64,000 nucleotides of DNA, from positions 1,674,001 to 1,738,000 of the forward strand of contig OZ345360.1 in the NCBI GenBank assembly GCA_977006965.1, read 5' to 3'. This DNA is from Phymatolithon calcareum. Taxonomy: Eukaryota > Rhodophyta > Florideophyceae > Hapalidiales. Below the pieces are notes generated by a model. It saw only the letters and a program-made list of their open reading frames with translations, ran no database searches and was not told where the DNA came from. Shown piece by piece: positions 29,354-40,444 of this stretch (position 1 is the stretch's first letter; each line of letters opens with the position of its first letter). Position numbers and translations under genes: made by a program.

Positions 29354-30883
29354 TTGTGGCCTATACACTTTGAAAAAGGTTTTCGCCATTTCTTGCGGGA
29401 CTGCAAAGATTGCCCAGAGGAGGAAAAACCTGCACTTATCGAGAAATATAAGAACGAAAAGAAACGCAATAAGGGTGAGACAAAAACTGTCAAGTCATCC
29501 GAAAAACACCCAGTCAATGATTTTATTGTCTCTGTTATCTTCGGTGGACCTGCTGTATCGTCGTTTTGCACGGACAGCGGTTCGGATATTAATCTCATTG
29601 ATAAGACGCTGTTGGACGACATGCGGACAAGGGGCGCTGTAATGGAAGTTACCCCTCTTGTTCCACCTCATCAGTATGGGCTGGCTATCAAAAACATGGG
29701 CGACGATGCAAACATCTTCGTTGAATGTACGCATACGGTTAAGATGACAGTGAGGTTATCTATACGGCACGGAACAGGATTGAATCTACGTATCACAGTC
29801 TGGTATGTGACAAATTCCGAAACTGAAGTTCCTCTTCTAGGGCGACATGTGCTACATGTCCTCGGTCTTAATCCCGAAAAACTGCTCAAGGCTGCATTTG
29901 AGAAATTCGGGTCTGAAATCGAAATGAATGACCTTGTACCGGAGCACAATCATGGTAAGGGAACCCTGGCGTATATCATGAACCAGGGGGTATTCTATTC
30001 ACAAGGATTTGAGGAAGATAAGGATACCACGCAGCTCGACGAAGAGTGCTTCGTTGATCTCGGAACTGATACGCCAGCGGAGCTAGATCACGCACTCAAC
30101 AGTTTACTAAGCACTGCAAGTGATAATAGAATGAGCCCCAAATCCCTAAAAAGACCTAAAGAAGTTACTACAGAGTACAAGGACGTATTCCGGATTCGCC
30201 TGGGGAACGATGCGCCAGCTAATGTTGAACCGATGCAGATACAGCTCGAACATACTTTGAAGCCCGTAATCGCAAGAACTAGACGATACTCCGAGCCTCA
30301 AAGGAGGTTCATGGACACATATTTCGACCAACTTCTCGAATATGGATTTGTAGTCCCCGAGACCATTCCAACCTGGGCTGCTGGCCCGCTGTTGGTCCCA
30401 AAGCCAACAACCACAAATTTTCGACTAACCCTTGACCTTCGCCCCGTTAACTCTGCAACAATACCTATGCCGTGGCCTATGCCACACGTGGATTCTGAGC
30501 TTTTGGATTTGGCTAAAAGCAAATACTTCGCAGTTATCGATTTGATTTCGGGGTACTGGCAGCTACCACCTGAAGATTCTTCACAAACGTATCACAGCTT
30601 CATCACCTCAAAGGGTGTTCTAAGACTGACTCGAACGTTACAAGGAGGACGAAAGAGTGCCGCTAACTTCCAATCTCGTGTTGAGCCTTGCTTTGTCTCC
30701 ATTCGTGAGCACCTCAAGGCTTGGCTCGATGACTTTCTACTTCACGCATCGACCAAGCAGGAGCTAATGGACATATTGGAGCAATTTTTCAAGATATGCA
30801 GAGGAAGAAACCTCAAAATCTCTGTTCTGAAATCTATTCTGTTCGCGCTCTTCGTACGGTGGTGTGGACGAATCATTAACTGA
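29354..30883 (+). pseudogene. Element B protease and reverse transcriptase
   Basis: The frame starts in a C/H-rich knuckle (RHFLRDCKDCPEEEKP). It has a protease active site FCTDSGSDINLID (DSG) and VPLLGRHVLHVLG. RT blocks follow: WAAGPLLVPKP, FRLTLDLRPVNSATIP, YFAVIDLISGYWQLP and LKAWLDDFLLHAS (LDD active site). It breaks at TGA after VRWCGRIIN. The frame continues beyond the stop at 30956. Confidence 0.85.
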
Positions 30884-30955
30884 GAAGGAGTCAAGTTTGA
30901 CCCAAGCCGGCACTCCGGACTTCTTGATATCTCTCTGCCTGTTACGGCAGAATAA

Positions 30956-31320
30956 TTGAATCAATTCATATACTGTACGCAATGGATGTTCACAAGCATC
31001 CCTGACTATTCGAAACGCATTGCGCCCCTCAAGCAAGTTCTCGAGGAGGCGTATACAAACTCTGGACGTCGCACCACAAAGTCCATCGCTAACCTGCAAC
31101 TCTATAAACTGTCATGGGGGGCCATACACGAGAAGGCCTACCGTGATCTTCATGAAAGTCTCAAAGATGCAGTTAACTTAAGCCATCGTGACACCACTAA
31201 ACCACTGTGCATATACACCGATGCCTCGGATTGCTATTGGGCAGCAGTGGTGACGCGATGTGGCCGTGAGGAGCTAAAAAACCCACTCTTGAACAAACTC
31301 ATGAACCGTTCGCATTTTTG
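30956..31320 (+). pseudogene. Element B RT connection and RNase H start
   Basis: It is in the same frame as the RT but after a TGA (about 30881) and a TAA (about 30953). It reads LNQFIYCTQWMFTSIPDYSKRIAPL and CIYTDASDCYWAAVV, the latter with the first catalytic Asp of RNase H. Confidence 0.8.
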
Positions 31321-31680
31321 AGTAGTGATTTCAAGGCAAGTGATGGAAGACATCGCTGGACGACATTTGAAAAAGAAGCTTTTGCAATATTTGACGTTTT
31401 CAAAAGGCTAGACTATATGCTACTTTCAGAAACAGAGATACATCTCTACGCCGATCATCGCAACCTCCTGTTCGTTTTCAACCCTCACGTTCGGGAACCA
31501 CCTCTCGGAAGGAACAAGGTTGTTAAAGTGGAACGTTGGGGTGTATACCTAGCCAAGTTTCAGTACGTGATCGAACATGTGCACGAGGATAAAAATGTCA
31601 TGGCGGACATCATGACTCGATGGCTGCGCGGATATCGAGGTCAACAGTGCAGTACCAAGACGATCACTCATATACTGTAG
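31318..31680 (+). pseudogene. Element B RNase H C-terminal part
   Basis: The frame is shifted relative to the RT. FLSSDFKASDGRHRWTTFEKEAFAIF contains the conserved Glu, and IHLYADHRNLLFVF contains the next Asp. It ends at TAG (31678-31680), but the same frame goes on into the integrase. Confidence 0.8.
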
Positions 31681-33204
31681 TCGACTGACATCGCACCATC
31701 CCCCACCGATGACAGCTTTGTATGGCCCGACATTGAAGAGATTATGGCTATCCAGAAGGAAGAAAAAGAGCTAAATGCTGATTTCTCAACAGCCGGACTT
31801 GCCCTAAAAAACGGAAAGATTGTCATTCCTCCTAACGCCCATGATCTGCAGTACAGACTTCTCGTTGTTTCCCATGCTAGTGCTAAGGGGCACAGAGGGA
31901 GTAACAGCACTCTCGAAATTATTCGTGAGAAATACTATTGGGACTCCATATAGGACAACTGCAAAGAATTCGTGAGGCATTGTATTCACTTTCTCATCTC
32001 TTCCACAGGGGAAAAAATTCCACGTCCGCTCGCAATAACCAAACATGCGACAAAGCCAAATGAAATTGTCCACTTTGATATTTTGTTCATGGGCAGCTCT
32101 TCAACAGGGAAGAAGTACGTGTTCGTTCTCAAGGACGATCTTTCTGGATACTTATGGCTGGTTCCTGTTGTGAAGTGCGAAGCATTAGAGGTCTCGAAGA
32201 CAATGATGGATTGGATACACACTTTCACCGAAATGAGCTACTGGATATCGGACCAAGGTTCACATTTTAAGAACCAGGTCATGAACGAACTTGCTTTGCA
32301 GTTGAAAATCAATCATCACTTCGTGGTTGCCTACTCACCTTGGGCCAATGGAACCGTGGAGAGAGTTATGAGAGAGGTTCTGCGCGCTTCCAGAGCTCTA
32401 CTCTCTGAGTTCAAGCTCGCACACCAAGATTGGCCTGAAGTCTTGTCCCTGGTGCAAAGAGTTCTGAATGAGTCTCCGCTTGTGAGACTTGGGCGAAACG
32501 AAGATGGATCTGTCAGGACCCCTCTCCAGGCAATGACAGGTATTAGGCCAGGTCGAACCAATTTTAATACTGAAGTTGGAACAGAACTGCGAAACATGGA
32601 GCAGGCTAAGGCTGTTCAGATAATGGCGCTTGAAGGCATACAACACGCTCTCGATGACATGCACAAAGATGTGTCTCAGCGCTCGACCAAAACCAGAATG
32701 AGGCAAATCGCCTTGCACAATCCCAAAACAAACATCATAGCGCCGAATTTTCATCTCGGCAACTTTGTGCTACTTCGCCGAGCTCAAGACAAAGGGCACA
32801 AATTGGCTAATCGTTGGGTTGGCCCTTGTCGTGTGACGAAAGTAATCAACGAGCTTGTCCACGAGATCTCTCTCCTCGATGGAACACATCATGTTCAAGC
32901 TCATGCATCCCGTCTACTTATCTATCCTGAAGGGCTTACCGACGAAGCCAGTGACAAGTTGAAAAGACAGGCAGTTCATCTTGAAACCAAATACGAGGTT
33001 ATCGAGAGGCATTTGGATATACGAAAAATCAATGGCGAGTTTTACATGCAAGTCCAATGGTTGGGCTTACCAGACCCTGAAGACTGCACACTACAGCATT
33101 TGGACGTCCTACAAGAAGACATACCAGACATGCTCAAGGAGTTCCTCAAGTCTTGTCACAAGAAAAATCTCGCGGCTCAGGCATTGTCCCTCATTACTGC
33201 TTAA
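31681..33204 (+). pseudogene. Element B integrase and chromodomain-like tail
   Basis: The HHCC zinc domain (SHASAKGHRGSN, then CKEFVRHC) is broken by TAG at 31951-31953. The catalytic core is intact in frame: VHFDILFMG, WISDQGSHFKN and PWANGTVERVMRE give Asp, Asp, Glu. The tail KYEVIERHLDIRKINGEFYM with QVQWLGLPDPEDC resembles a chromodomain. Confidence 0.85.
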
Positions 33205-33233
33205 TTCCAATGCTGGTATCAAGCAGAGGGCAT

Positions 33234-33585
33234 TATAGACAATTGCGCGTCGCATGAGGACGCCTTGATTCTACTTTAGGTTACATGCAAGATTTTCCAT
33301 GTAATCTTTAGGCTCCTGTTTTCTGGGCTAAGGACCATTTGGACAGCACACACCATGAGACGGGTATAGTTGCTGAATAGGTACCTGAATCCCAAACTGG
33401 ATGCCACGTAATTTAGTACTACACAATTACTAGAATAGCATCTACAGAAAAGGTATAAAAGGCAGCCTGACCTACCGCAAGCTAAGCGAGGGCAGAGTAG
33501 AAAGAGCTAAAAAACCAACACTTTTACTTGCCGATGCTACGGTGAAAGCAACCAAGTCCATGACGGGCGTCGAGGTTCATCTACA
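33234..33585 (+). repeat. Element B 3' LTR
   Basis: Partner of 17083-17434. A purine run 'aagcagaggg' lies just upstream (33221-33230) as a candidate polypurine tract. ATAG follows at 33586-33589. Confidence 0.9.
33454..33460 (+). promoter_or_regulatory. TATA box of element B 3' LTR
   Basis: TATAAAA, same context as in the 5' LTR. Confidence 0.6.
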
Positions 33586-33589
33586 ATAG

Positions 33590-34300
33590 CCAGTAACATA
33601 GGTTTATGTAGTGTTTCCAGATACGGCGTCGACGTCCAAGAGCAATATCCCAAGGATAGTTGGCAGTTACATGGCTACCTATGATAGCGAAACAACATAA
33701 AACGTGGTTGCAGCCTCTCCATCTGGGAGAGATGGAGCAGCCAGAGCAACCATAACAACTACCTGATGATCCGCGAGCAACAAGAGCTCTTGGAGAATCA
33801 TACGGGCTGTCTGAGTTCGTCCCTCGTTGCGAGACTCATCTGCAAGGGACAAAGCTCGCCCCTTTTGCACGGAGGAGCGCTTCGCCAGTAGAGTAATAGC
33901 TCTGTCTCTATTCTAGACCTGAAGGTAGCATATGACTCAGTTCCACGAGAAAGCTCGCACACACAGGATGAGAATGGTCCTCGATCCAAGACTAGCGGCT
34001 ATGGTCGAAGCTTCTATTTTGGCGCGCAATTCAGCAGTGTAGATGGTGTGACTCTATCATTTTCCGAAATGTCGTTAGCAATGGTCTGCAGAAGTCTCAA
34101 GCCCTTCCATGTTGCTTGTTGTGCAAGCTGTATGAGAAGACTATTCCTGTTCCCCGGCTTGTCGCTACCACGAATACGTACTTTCATCTCGAGCTTGGTT
34201 GGATATTGCTATACCCAAAAGTTTTGCAAAGCATATTCAAGCCAAAAGCTCTGTAGCCGGCACTACCGAGCAGGATATAGAAGAAGAAGTGTAAGTTTTT
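33590..34300 (+). pseudogene. LINE reverse transcriptase remnant
   Basis: The translation includes SILDLKVAYDSVPRE, the conserved LINE RT block with catalytic Asp. Across frames it continues as HRMRMVLDPRLAAMVEASILARNSAV and SPSMLLVVQAV. Frameshifts are frequent. It starts directly after the target duplication of element B. Confidence 0.6.
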
Positions 34301-34303
34301 TAT

Positions 34304-35180
34304 TTAAAAGTTATCAACGCTTCTGCAGACGCTTGGGGAAACTTTGCGAAGGCCATTGGGCCACAAACAGGGTCTATCGTTCTTATATGTTAGCGTGGTC
34401 GATTTCGAGACGGCGGAAATACCAAAACCTACCTCTGGCTTAGAGCCTCGAGGGGGAAAAATATTCCACTGTCTTGAGTCGCGGGTTTCAGGTTTCGAGA
34501 GCAGCCTTGGCCGCCTGATACATAGCAAGGATTTCGTCGAGTGCCCTCCTTGTAAAAGCACTTTCTTCATATGATAGCTTGTCTTTTGATAGGCCTGACT
34601 TGAGATCTTCGATAGCATCCTTTCCAGTTTGTCCAGTTAGGTCTATGAGCTCGGAGGTGCTCATAGGCGGGAACATTCCAAATGCCTATTTAATGGCCAG
34701 GGTCCTGTACCTCCTTGACTTGAAGCACAAGTGTGGTGGCAGTGTGGTCTTGATACTCGGGATGGGGCGTTTTTGCCTTTTTCCACTTTCGTGGCAGCTT
34801 CCAGGATCTTTTGTATTTGGTATTGCTTGATGTTTGTGTGAGGCGTAGTTTCATACGCCGCTCTGAAGAGGTGAGGGTTTACTTTGGCGTGGGTTACGTC
34901 CAGATTTTCGTTTTCAATCTCCTTCGGGTGTTGCACCTGTGTCGATTTTGACTCAAGATTTTCCGCGTGCCTCATTAGTCTTCGCACAAACAATCTTATA
35001 AGTATGTCCCTTCTGTCCTTCGGCTTCACAATGCGGCACATCGCTCTGCTGCTTTCCGCACTCCTTCTGCCCGGTTTCCGAAACATTTGGCCGAAGAACA
35101 TCGACTCCACCTTCTTGATCTCAAGCTCTACTTTGGGTGTCCATGGTGTCAGATGTACTGCATACTACCACCTCGACTGT
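34304..35180 (-). pseudogene. LINE ORF1-like remnant (family Q) with inserted tail domain
   Basis: The - strand reads VESMFFGQMFRK, SRAMCRIVKPKDRRDILIRL, then YETTPHTNIKQYQIQKILEAA. The last two blocks align with 51647-52060 (+), and RRDIL resembles the RRM/CTD of L1-type ORF1 proteins. QWNIFPPRG and PEVGFGI at the end match 52095-52150. Between them, 34488-34690 carries a helical LINE-P-like tail (FPPMSTSELIDLTGQTGKD, TRRALDEILAMYQAAKAAL), absent from the other copy. Confidence 0.5.
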
Positions 35181-35272
35181 ACAAGAAACTTGTACAACCT
35201 GATTGATCTCGACGGGTGCACTCCGTTCGTGAAGACCCCAAGGCGCCTCAGCGTTCCAAGAACATTTCCGAG

Positions 35273-35758
35273 TGTCGCAAAACGGCAATGAACAGTTTAG
35301 AACAAAGAGAGTTTATTACCTTTCGCGCGCTCAGCCTTGTAGAACCTCGCGAAGGTCCACGTGCTGTTCAAGAATGTCGCCAAACACCAGTTAGTCTTAG
35401 TGATCCGTTATGACCGCTGGTTTCCCAAACGGGGACCGGGCATGGCGAGACGCCTACACCAGCCACTTCTCTCCGTGTGCTCCCGGAAGGAGCACTGAGC
35501 CGACCAAGACTTGGTGATTCTTATTCCGACTGCCTTCCGATACAATGCTGTGCTCGGGTGCTGTCGCATTTATACCATTCCGAATCTGGTCATCGGCGCT
35601 GGAGTATGAAGCGGCGTTCATCCCGAGCCAGTTAGACTGTCTCCGAATTTACTGTCTTGCTATGAGAAACAGGCGGCAGTGTGCGAGACGGAGCCACTTG
35701 AGACCCGATGTTTCTTGTCTTCTCGACAGCGATTATTCCCGACCTCGAATTTGCGACA
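35273..35758. repeat. Element C left LTR
   Basis: Identical in length to 36636-37121. Apparent 130-codon ORFs inside both LTRs are repeat copies of each other and are not treated as genes. Confidence 0.93.
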
Positions 35759-36635
35759 CTCCCCAATTTTAGTCGAGAGACAAGAAACGTTCAATATAGT
35801 TGATGTGGATATTATTTCCCGTACAGCTCTCAATTCCCTTCTTCATTCCTTGGAACGCTTTTCTTGAGGCGATGTTGGTTTCTTCATAAGCGGTGCCCCC
35901 ATTTCGATAGTACCCAAAATTCCACAGCGAATACATCACTGCTTGTAAACGGTGCCACGAAAACTGCTAGAAGATTTAAGACTTGTTACCAGGGGCGTAA
36001 CGAAGTCATATGATTGCGCCAACAATGACCTGATGCCTAACATTTGGCCCTGACTGGTGCGTACTCTGCTGTGCCAAAAGAATGGGAGTCCACCCACGCT
36101 TCGGTCGTCCATTGTTTTCCGCGATATCACATTCGTCATGAACCGCGCGTACTCTGCTGTGTCAAAAGATGGAGGCGCCATGGACTATGTGGAACCCACC
36201 CGTTGATCGTCCCTCGTTTTCCGCTTTCGCATTTGTGGCCATTCGTTGTCGTTACAAACCTTGACGTCGTCCGTTTTCTTGATCTCAAGAGCATCGATAA
36301 AGACGTACACTAGAGTCCCTTTCTTCTGGTCGTGTCCGCGCAAGCATAGCTCTAAGAAGGTCAACGCACGTAGATCCTCTTCTTGGCATGTCATGTCTTC
36401 TACAGTTAGCGAAAGAGTAGACTTCCTCTTCCAGCGCCACCGGTCTGCACAGCTCAACGATTCGATCCTTGTCTGTGTCAAGTTTGCGCCTTCTGGAGAG
36501 GCCAATCCCTCAGCCCTTGTAGCTTGTGCATCCTCCTCACCGACGTTCCAGTCTTGCGGAGCTTTTCCCGGCATTTGCCGAAAATACCCCGACGGCATGT
36601 GATCAGACAAACGGCGTGCAACGCGTATTCTTGAA
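35759..36635 (-). other. Element C interior
   Basis: It holds a 152-codon - strand ORF (36185-36643) with charged composition (SLTVEDMTCQEEDLRALTFL, ALEIKKTDDVKV), beginning at the LTR edge. An internal duplication is also present: 'gcgtactctgctgtg.caaaaga' with downstream 'cgtcc.t.gttttccgc' near 36059 and 36148. No TGG primer site is evident on either strand. Confidence 0.5.
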
Positions 36636-37121
36636 TGTCGCAAAACGGCAATGAACAGTTTAGAACAAAGAGAGTTTATTACCTTTCGCGCGCTCAGCCT
36701 TGTAGAACCTCGCGAAGGTCCACGTGCTGTTCAAGAATGTCGCCACACACCAGTTAGTCTTAGTGATCCGTTATGACCGCTGGTTTCCCAAACGGGGACC
36801 GGGCATGGCGAGACGCCTACACCAGCCACTTCTCTCCGTGTGCTCCCGGAAGGAGCACTGAGCCGACCAAGACTTGGTGATTCTTATTCCGACTGCCTTC
36901 CGATACAATGCTGTGCTCGGGTGCTGTCGCATTTATACCATTCCGAATCTGGTCATCGGCGCTGGAGTATGAAGCGGCGTTCATCCCGAGCCAGTTAGAC
37001 TGTCTCCGAATTTACTGTCTTGCTATGAGAAACAGGCGGCAGTGTGCGAGACGGAGCCACTTGAGACCCGATGTTTCTTGTCTTCTCGACAGCGATTATT
37101 CCCGACCTCGAATTTGCGACA
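36636..37121. repeat. Element C right LTR
   Basis: Partner of 35273-35758. Followed by CCGAG at 37122-37126. Confidence 0.93.
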
Positions 37122-37253
37122 CCGAGCAGGATATAGAGAAAATGGAGTTTGATTTTACGTTCGGAAGCTGCTGCAGAGCTTTTTCACATGGGGAATACCT
37201 GGCAACCCATGAACGCTTAAATTGTCGCCCCATCCCCAGCGTCGAAGACGTCG

Positions 37254-37664
37254 ATGAGTATGGACCCATCTATCGGAACAATTCTAGCCTTACGCAAATG
37301 TGATGACATTGGGCGTTTTGATTGGCATGTTTGTCAAGTTGTCCGAAGGAATATCCGAGCAGAGAAAAAAGTATCAGTAGAGTATTTTGATGGGGAAGAG
37401 CGCGAGACTGTTTCGTTTCGTCCTTATGTGCAGGTTGTAAATCGTACAAGTGCTACCAATTTTACTTTAGCACTACCATTCTCCTGTACTTATAGGGCTT
37501 GTAACCCGCAAGAACCAAAACCCTTGCCTATGTATACAACTGGCGTGATTCATCAGAGGATGTCTCACGAGCAGGATTTGTTTCCCACGGCATACTTCAG
37601 TGCTTCTCTGTCCCACGCGCTCGGACTTGAGGGTGGTTCCCAGTTCGCACCTGCATTCAGATAA
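37254..37664 (+). CDS. Hypothetical protein, 136 aa
   Basis: Protein-like sequence with a small beta-rich segment (VCQVVRRNIRAEKKVSVEYFDGEERETVSFRPYVQVV, given here only as landmarks VCQVVRR, VEYFDGEE and PYVQVV) that suggests a Tudor/SH3-like barrel. It ends with GLEGGSQFAPAFR. A short related frame (EQDIEKMEFDFTFG) lies upstream and was cut by element C. It may be the remains of a transposon gene. No family is assigned. Confidence 0.35.
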   Translation: MSMDPSIGTILALRKCDDIGRFDWHVCQVVRRNIRAEKKVSVEYFDGEERETVSFRPYVQVVNRTSATNFTLALPFSCTYRACNPQEPKPLPMYTTGVIHQRMSHEQDLFPTAYFSASLSHALGLEGGSQFAPAFR

Positions 37665-37895
37665 CCATAGTCCTGTACAACAATTAAAACACATGGCGAG
37701 TCTCGATCATTCCTCGCCACTTGACTTATTCGTTCGGATGCTCCAAGGTTGCCGTCCCGATACTACCTCATCAGAAAGGCACCTTTATGAGTTGTGGAGT
37801 CGCGTGAAGCTCAACGGAGACGCTTTGCCTTGACAAGAAGAATGGGGTGTCATATCAGCACCAAAGCCGAGGGTTCCGAGCAGGTACGGATCCGC

Positions 37896-38374
37896 AGAGA
37901 AAGAGGAAAATTCCGTACGACAAGACAAGAGAACTCCCTGCAATACTCAAATTTCCACAATTGAAACACAGGCAACTGGCGGTTCAGTACGCCTTTGGAA
38001 GATTTCCCCAAGTGTCTACCACACTGATGGCAGATAGATTCGGAAACAGAGTCAGACAGCACATGGAGACCCTGGATCGCAACTTGTCAGCCTATGAACT
38101 CAAGGAAGACGACAGAGCGGCAACTGAGAAGGCCTTAGATGACATTTTGCTCTTCAGCAAAAGCATCATCGAGAGTATGCAGCATGAAGAAGACCTGTAC
38201 TGAAAGAAGAAGCGACGCCTCGAAACTGCTACGAAGAGTAATCAAAACAACCGAACACATGCTAGGGTCTCAGATAGAATGCCAGACATAAGAGTAGAGC
38301 CGCCCTAGCGAGGGCAGCACCTGAGGAAGCCCTGCCCGTATATTCGTATGACTGCGGGGCTTTAAAAAAATTGC
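37896..38374 (+). mobile_element. LINE-P, 5'-truncated, with 14-bp target duplication
   Basis: AGGTACGGATCCGC occurs at 37882-37895 and 38375-38388, bracketing the insert. The ORF end (HRQLAVQYAFGRFPQVS, HMETLDRNLSAYELKEDD, ALDDILLFSKSIIESM) stops at about 38203. It is followed by a 170-bp 3' UTR ending 'gctttaaaaaaattgcaataaaa'. A near-identical copy lies at 47259-47660. Confidence 0.88.
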
Positions 38375-38388
38375 AATAAAAAAGGTAC

Positions 38389-38795
38389 GGATCCGCGGCA
38401 GACAAGATTTTTCGCCGTTTGAAAATTTGTTTTCTTTACTTTTTCAAAGCGGTCACCAAGGAGTCCTTTCTAGCAGTAAAACTACGAAAGGACTAATCGC
38501 GTGCCAAATTTTACCAGCGCGTCAAGCCCTACGGGAGCTTGGTGCGTCGGTCCCGAATCGTGCTTGCAAATTCCACGGGCTTGCGTGCTGCGGAAACGCC
38601 AACATGATCGGACGATTATTAGAAAACTTCAAGCAGACAAATTTGATGCTTTTTGTACAAGCTCCATGATCTCAGGTTTTCCCGAGAGACTTCTGCGGAA
38701 GCACTTGATTATGGCTTGTCATCAAGAAGGACAAAAGACAAAGAGAAAGGCATGCAGTCGAGATTTGTTCGTTGAGAAGGTCGTGGGTGGGCGGG
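38389..38795 (+). pseudogene. Unassigned coding-like remnant left of the DIRS-like element
   Basis: The frame of 38501-38795 reads RTIIRKLQADKFDAF and GFPERLLRKHLIMACHQEGQ, which looks protein-like. It runs into the direct repeat at 38796, so the DIRS-like element may have cut it. No family is recognised. Confidence 0.3.
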
Positions 38796-39071
38796 GAGAA
38801 GAGAAAGGCATACCTCCAAGGCAAGACACGGGCAGGACTGGCGCGGATAAATACCGAGAAGAAGAACTTGCAACGGGAAGAAATTCGCTGAGCGCGGTGT
38901 CGGTCGCACACCTTGAATGCCGTTGCTGGTAGTGTCGGTAAGCGCCAACAGTGTCGGTGCTTGAGGGCGGTCAGCGTACGCGAACAGCCCGGCTGTATCC
39001 ACCGTCGGCTTCTTCGCTATGCGGTTCACAAGATTTTCACTCATGAAAAGCGAGCTCTTCAAATAACGAAA
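38796..39071. repeat. Left direct repeat of the DIRS-like element
   Basis: Starts 'gagaagagaaaggcata' and ends 'caaataacgaaa'. It contains three spaced copies of GTGTCGGT, possibly recombinase-binding or fold motifs. Confidence 0.9.
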
Positions 39072-39151
39072 AACCCGAAAGTCGCGCAGACTGCGCAAAC
39101 GCCTGTGTTTCGACACAAGGGCGTCAAATGAAATTAGACGCTGGAAATGGG

Positions 39152-40444
39152 CTAAGCCCCGAAAAACCAAGTTGAGGCTTCGCTTTGGCGTATTGACCGG
39201 TCAAAATAGAGCTTCGTCATCGGTTCACTGTGGGGACCCTATCCAAAGCGTGCCATTCGCGCTTCCAAGGGGATACCCAGTAAAACCTGTTCCGTGTGTG
39301 CCCCAATTCTGATAGAGTGCGCTCCGTATGTACAACCATCTGGTGCCGTGTGATCGATGTGCTTCAAGCAGCGGTGCAATGCCGAGAATAACATGCCGGC
39401 TTTCCAAGAAACTGACTCTCCTGGAACGCCGAAGTACCGTGTGTGTTGACCAAGTGGGATCACGTGCCGCCACTTCAGGATCAACGCCAATGGCCCAGGG
39501 TTTGATATCTCTTGATATACAACGGGTTGTTCTGTACTCGCGCCTCGACCTTTCACGAAACTGAGTAGCACCTGCAATCTTCCATTCGCGCATTCAACGT
39601 TCACCGCGAGTAAGCTGGCAACAGAAGAGTCTCGCAACCCATCCAGAACGAAAGCAAGTACCACCATTGCGCAGTCACGAATGATACTCACCGATTCCGA
39701 TTGCATGCCGAAGTCATAGATTTGGCGCACAATATCCGCTGACAGCCCAATCCTTCTGCTTCTCGCCGGAAAAACTTTTTCTTCCCAAGTTCGATAAGCC
39801 CGCTCAACATGAACCAACATTGGACATGTTGGAGCTGGATACCCCAAGACTGTTTCATGAGTCGTGCGGATTACCGAGATATATCCGGGGAGAGATGAGC
39901 TCGAGACTGAACGCCTCTTTAGCTCTCGCTGCTCTGCCAGCCACCCGACGAACCCAAGTAGCGATGCTTCCGTTACTGGTAGAGGACTCGTACCGTTTTC
40001 TTCCGAGAACTGTACATAGCAACTCCACTTCGACGACTTTGTGGATGCAGTGCGATGGTTGATTCCGAAGTCGACCAGGAGCTTTGATGCCCGCTGTATT
40101 CCAGCTCCCTCGGTACCCATACTCGTCTTTAGTGCATCTCCCGTCATATGTCGATACCTTTCGCCAGCCGGTGTCGAGGAAGGGGCACCAGGTCCATATT
40201 CACTTCTAACAGCAGCAGGCGCCACGCGGGGTTGAGGACTCTCGCGGCTTCCCAAACTTCCTCCGGAGGTTTTTCGAGTCGATACGCGTGAGTCGCAAGC
40301 TGGAGGGCCGTCCGATGCCACGCTTGGCGCGGCCAGTCCGGGATCAGCAATACGGCTGGTGCCTTCGTGCTGTTCAACTTCGCGAGAACCGGTGGGATCA
40401 GTTCTACCGGTGGGCAAAGGAGGCGAATTTCCCTCGTTGACCAA
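39152..40444 (-). pseudogene. DIRS tyrosine recombinase, one in-frame TAG
   Basis: A core-binding domain (FGINHRTASTKSSKWSCYVQF) is followed by a catalytic domain with Arg in VLDGLRDSSVASL, YGAHSIRIGAH (H-x-x-R) and RMARFG. There TAG (39239-39241) replaces the Trp expected in the GW block. The same frame continues GPHSEPMTKLYFDRS with the nucleophile Tyr codon at 39206-39208 and stops at 39152-39154. The start overlaps the end of the RT/RNase H frame. Confidence 0.8.

Larger units (their letters stand above)
17083..33585 (+). mobile_element. Ty3/gypsy element B (host of nested element A)
   Basis: Two 352-bp LTRs (17083-17434 and 33234-33585) are flanked by ATAG at 17079-17082 and 33586-33589. 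The LTRs differ at about 7 positions (98%). Without the 11-kb insertion the element is about 5.5 kb. It encodes gag, protease, RT, RNase H, integrase and a chromodomain-like tail on the + strand, interrupted by several stops and at least one frameshift. LTR ends are TATAGACA...CTACA rather than TG...CA. Confidence 0.9.
35273..37121. mobile_element. Element C: short non-autonomous LTR retrotransposon
   Basis: 486-bp LTRs at 35273-35758 and 36636-37121 are almost identical (one mismatch noted, near 35392). Each starts TGTCGCAAA and ends TTTGCGACA. CCGAG is duplicated at 35268-35272 and 37122-37126. The 877-bp interior has no pol sequence, so it would need proteins from a relative. It interrupts an older reading frame. 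Confidence 0.92.

Noticed and set aside
35545-35772. ORF duplicated at 36908-37303
   Set aside because: Both lie in the two LTR copies of element C; the identity reflects the LTR duplication, not a gene pair.
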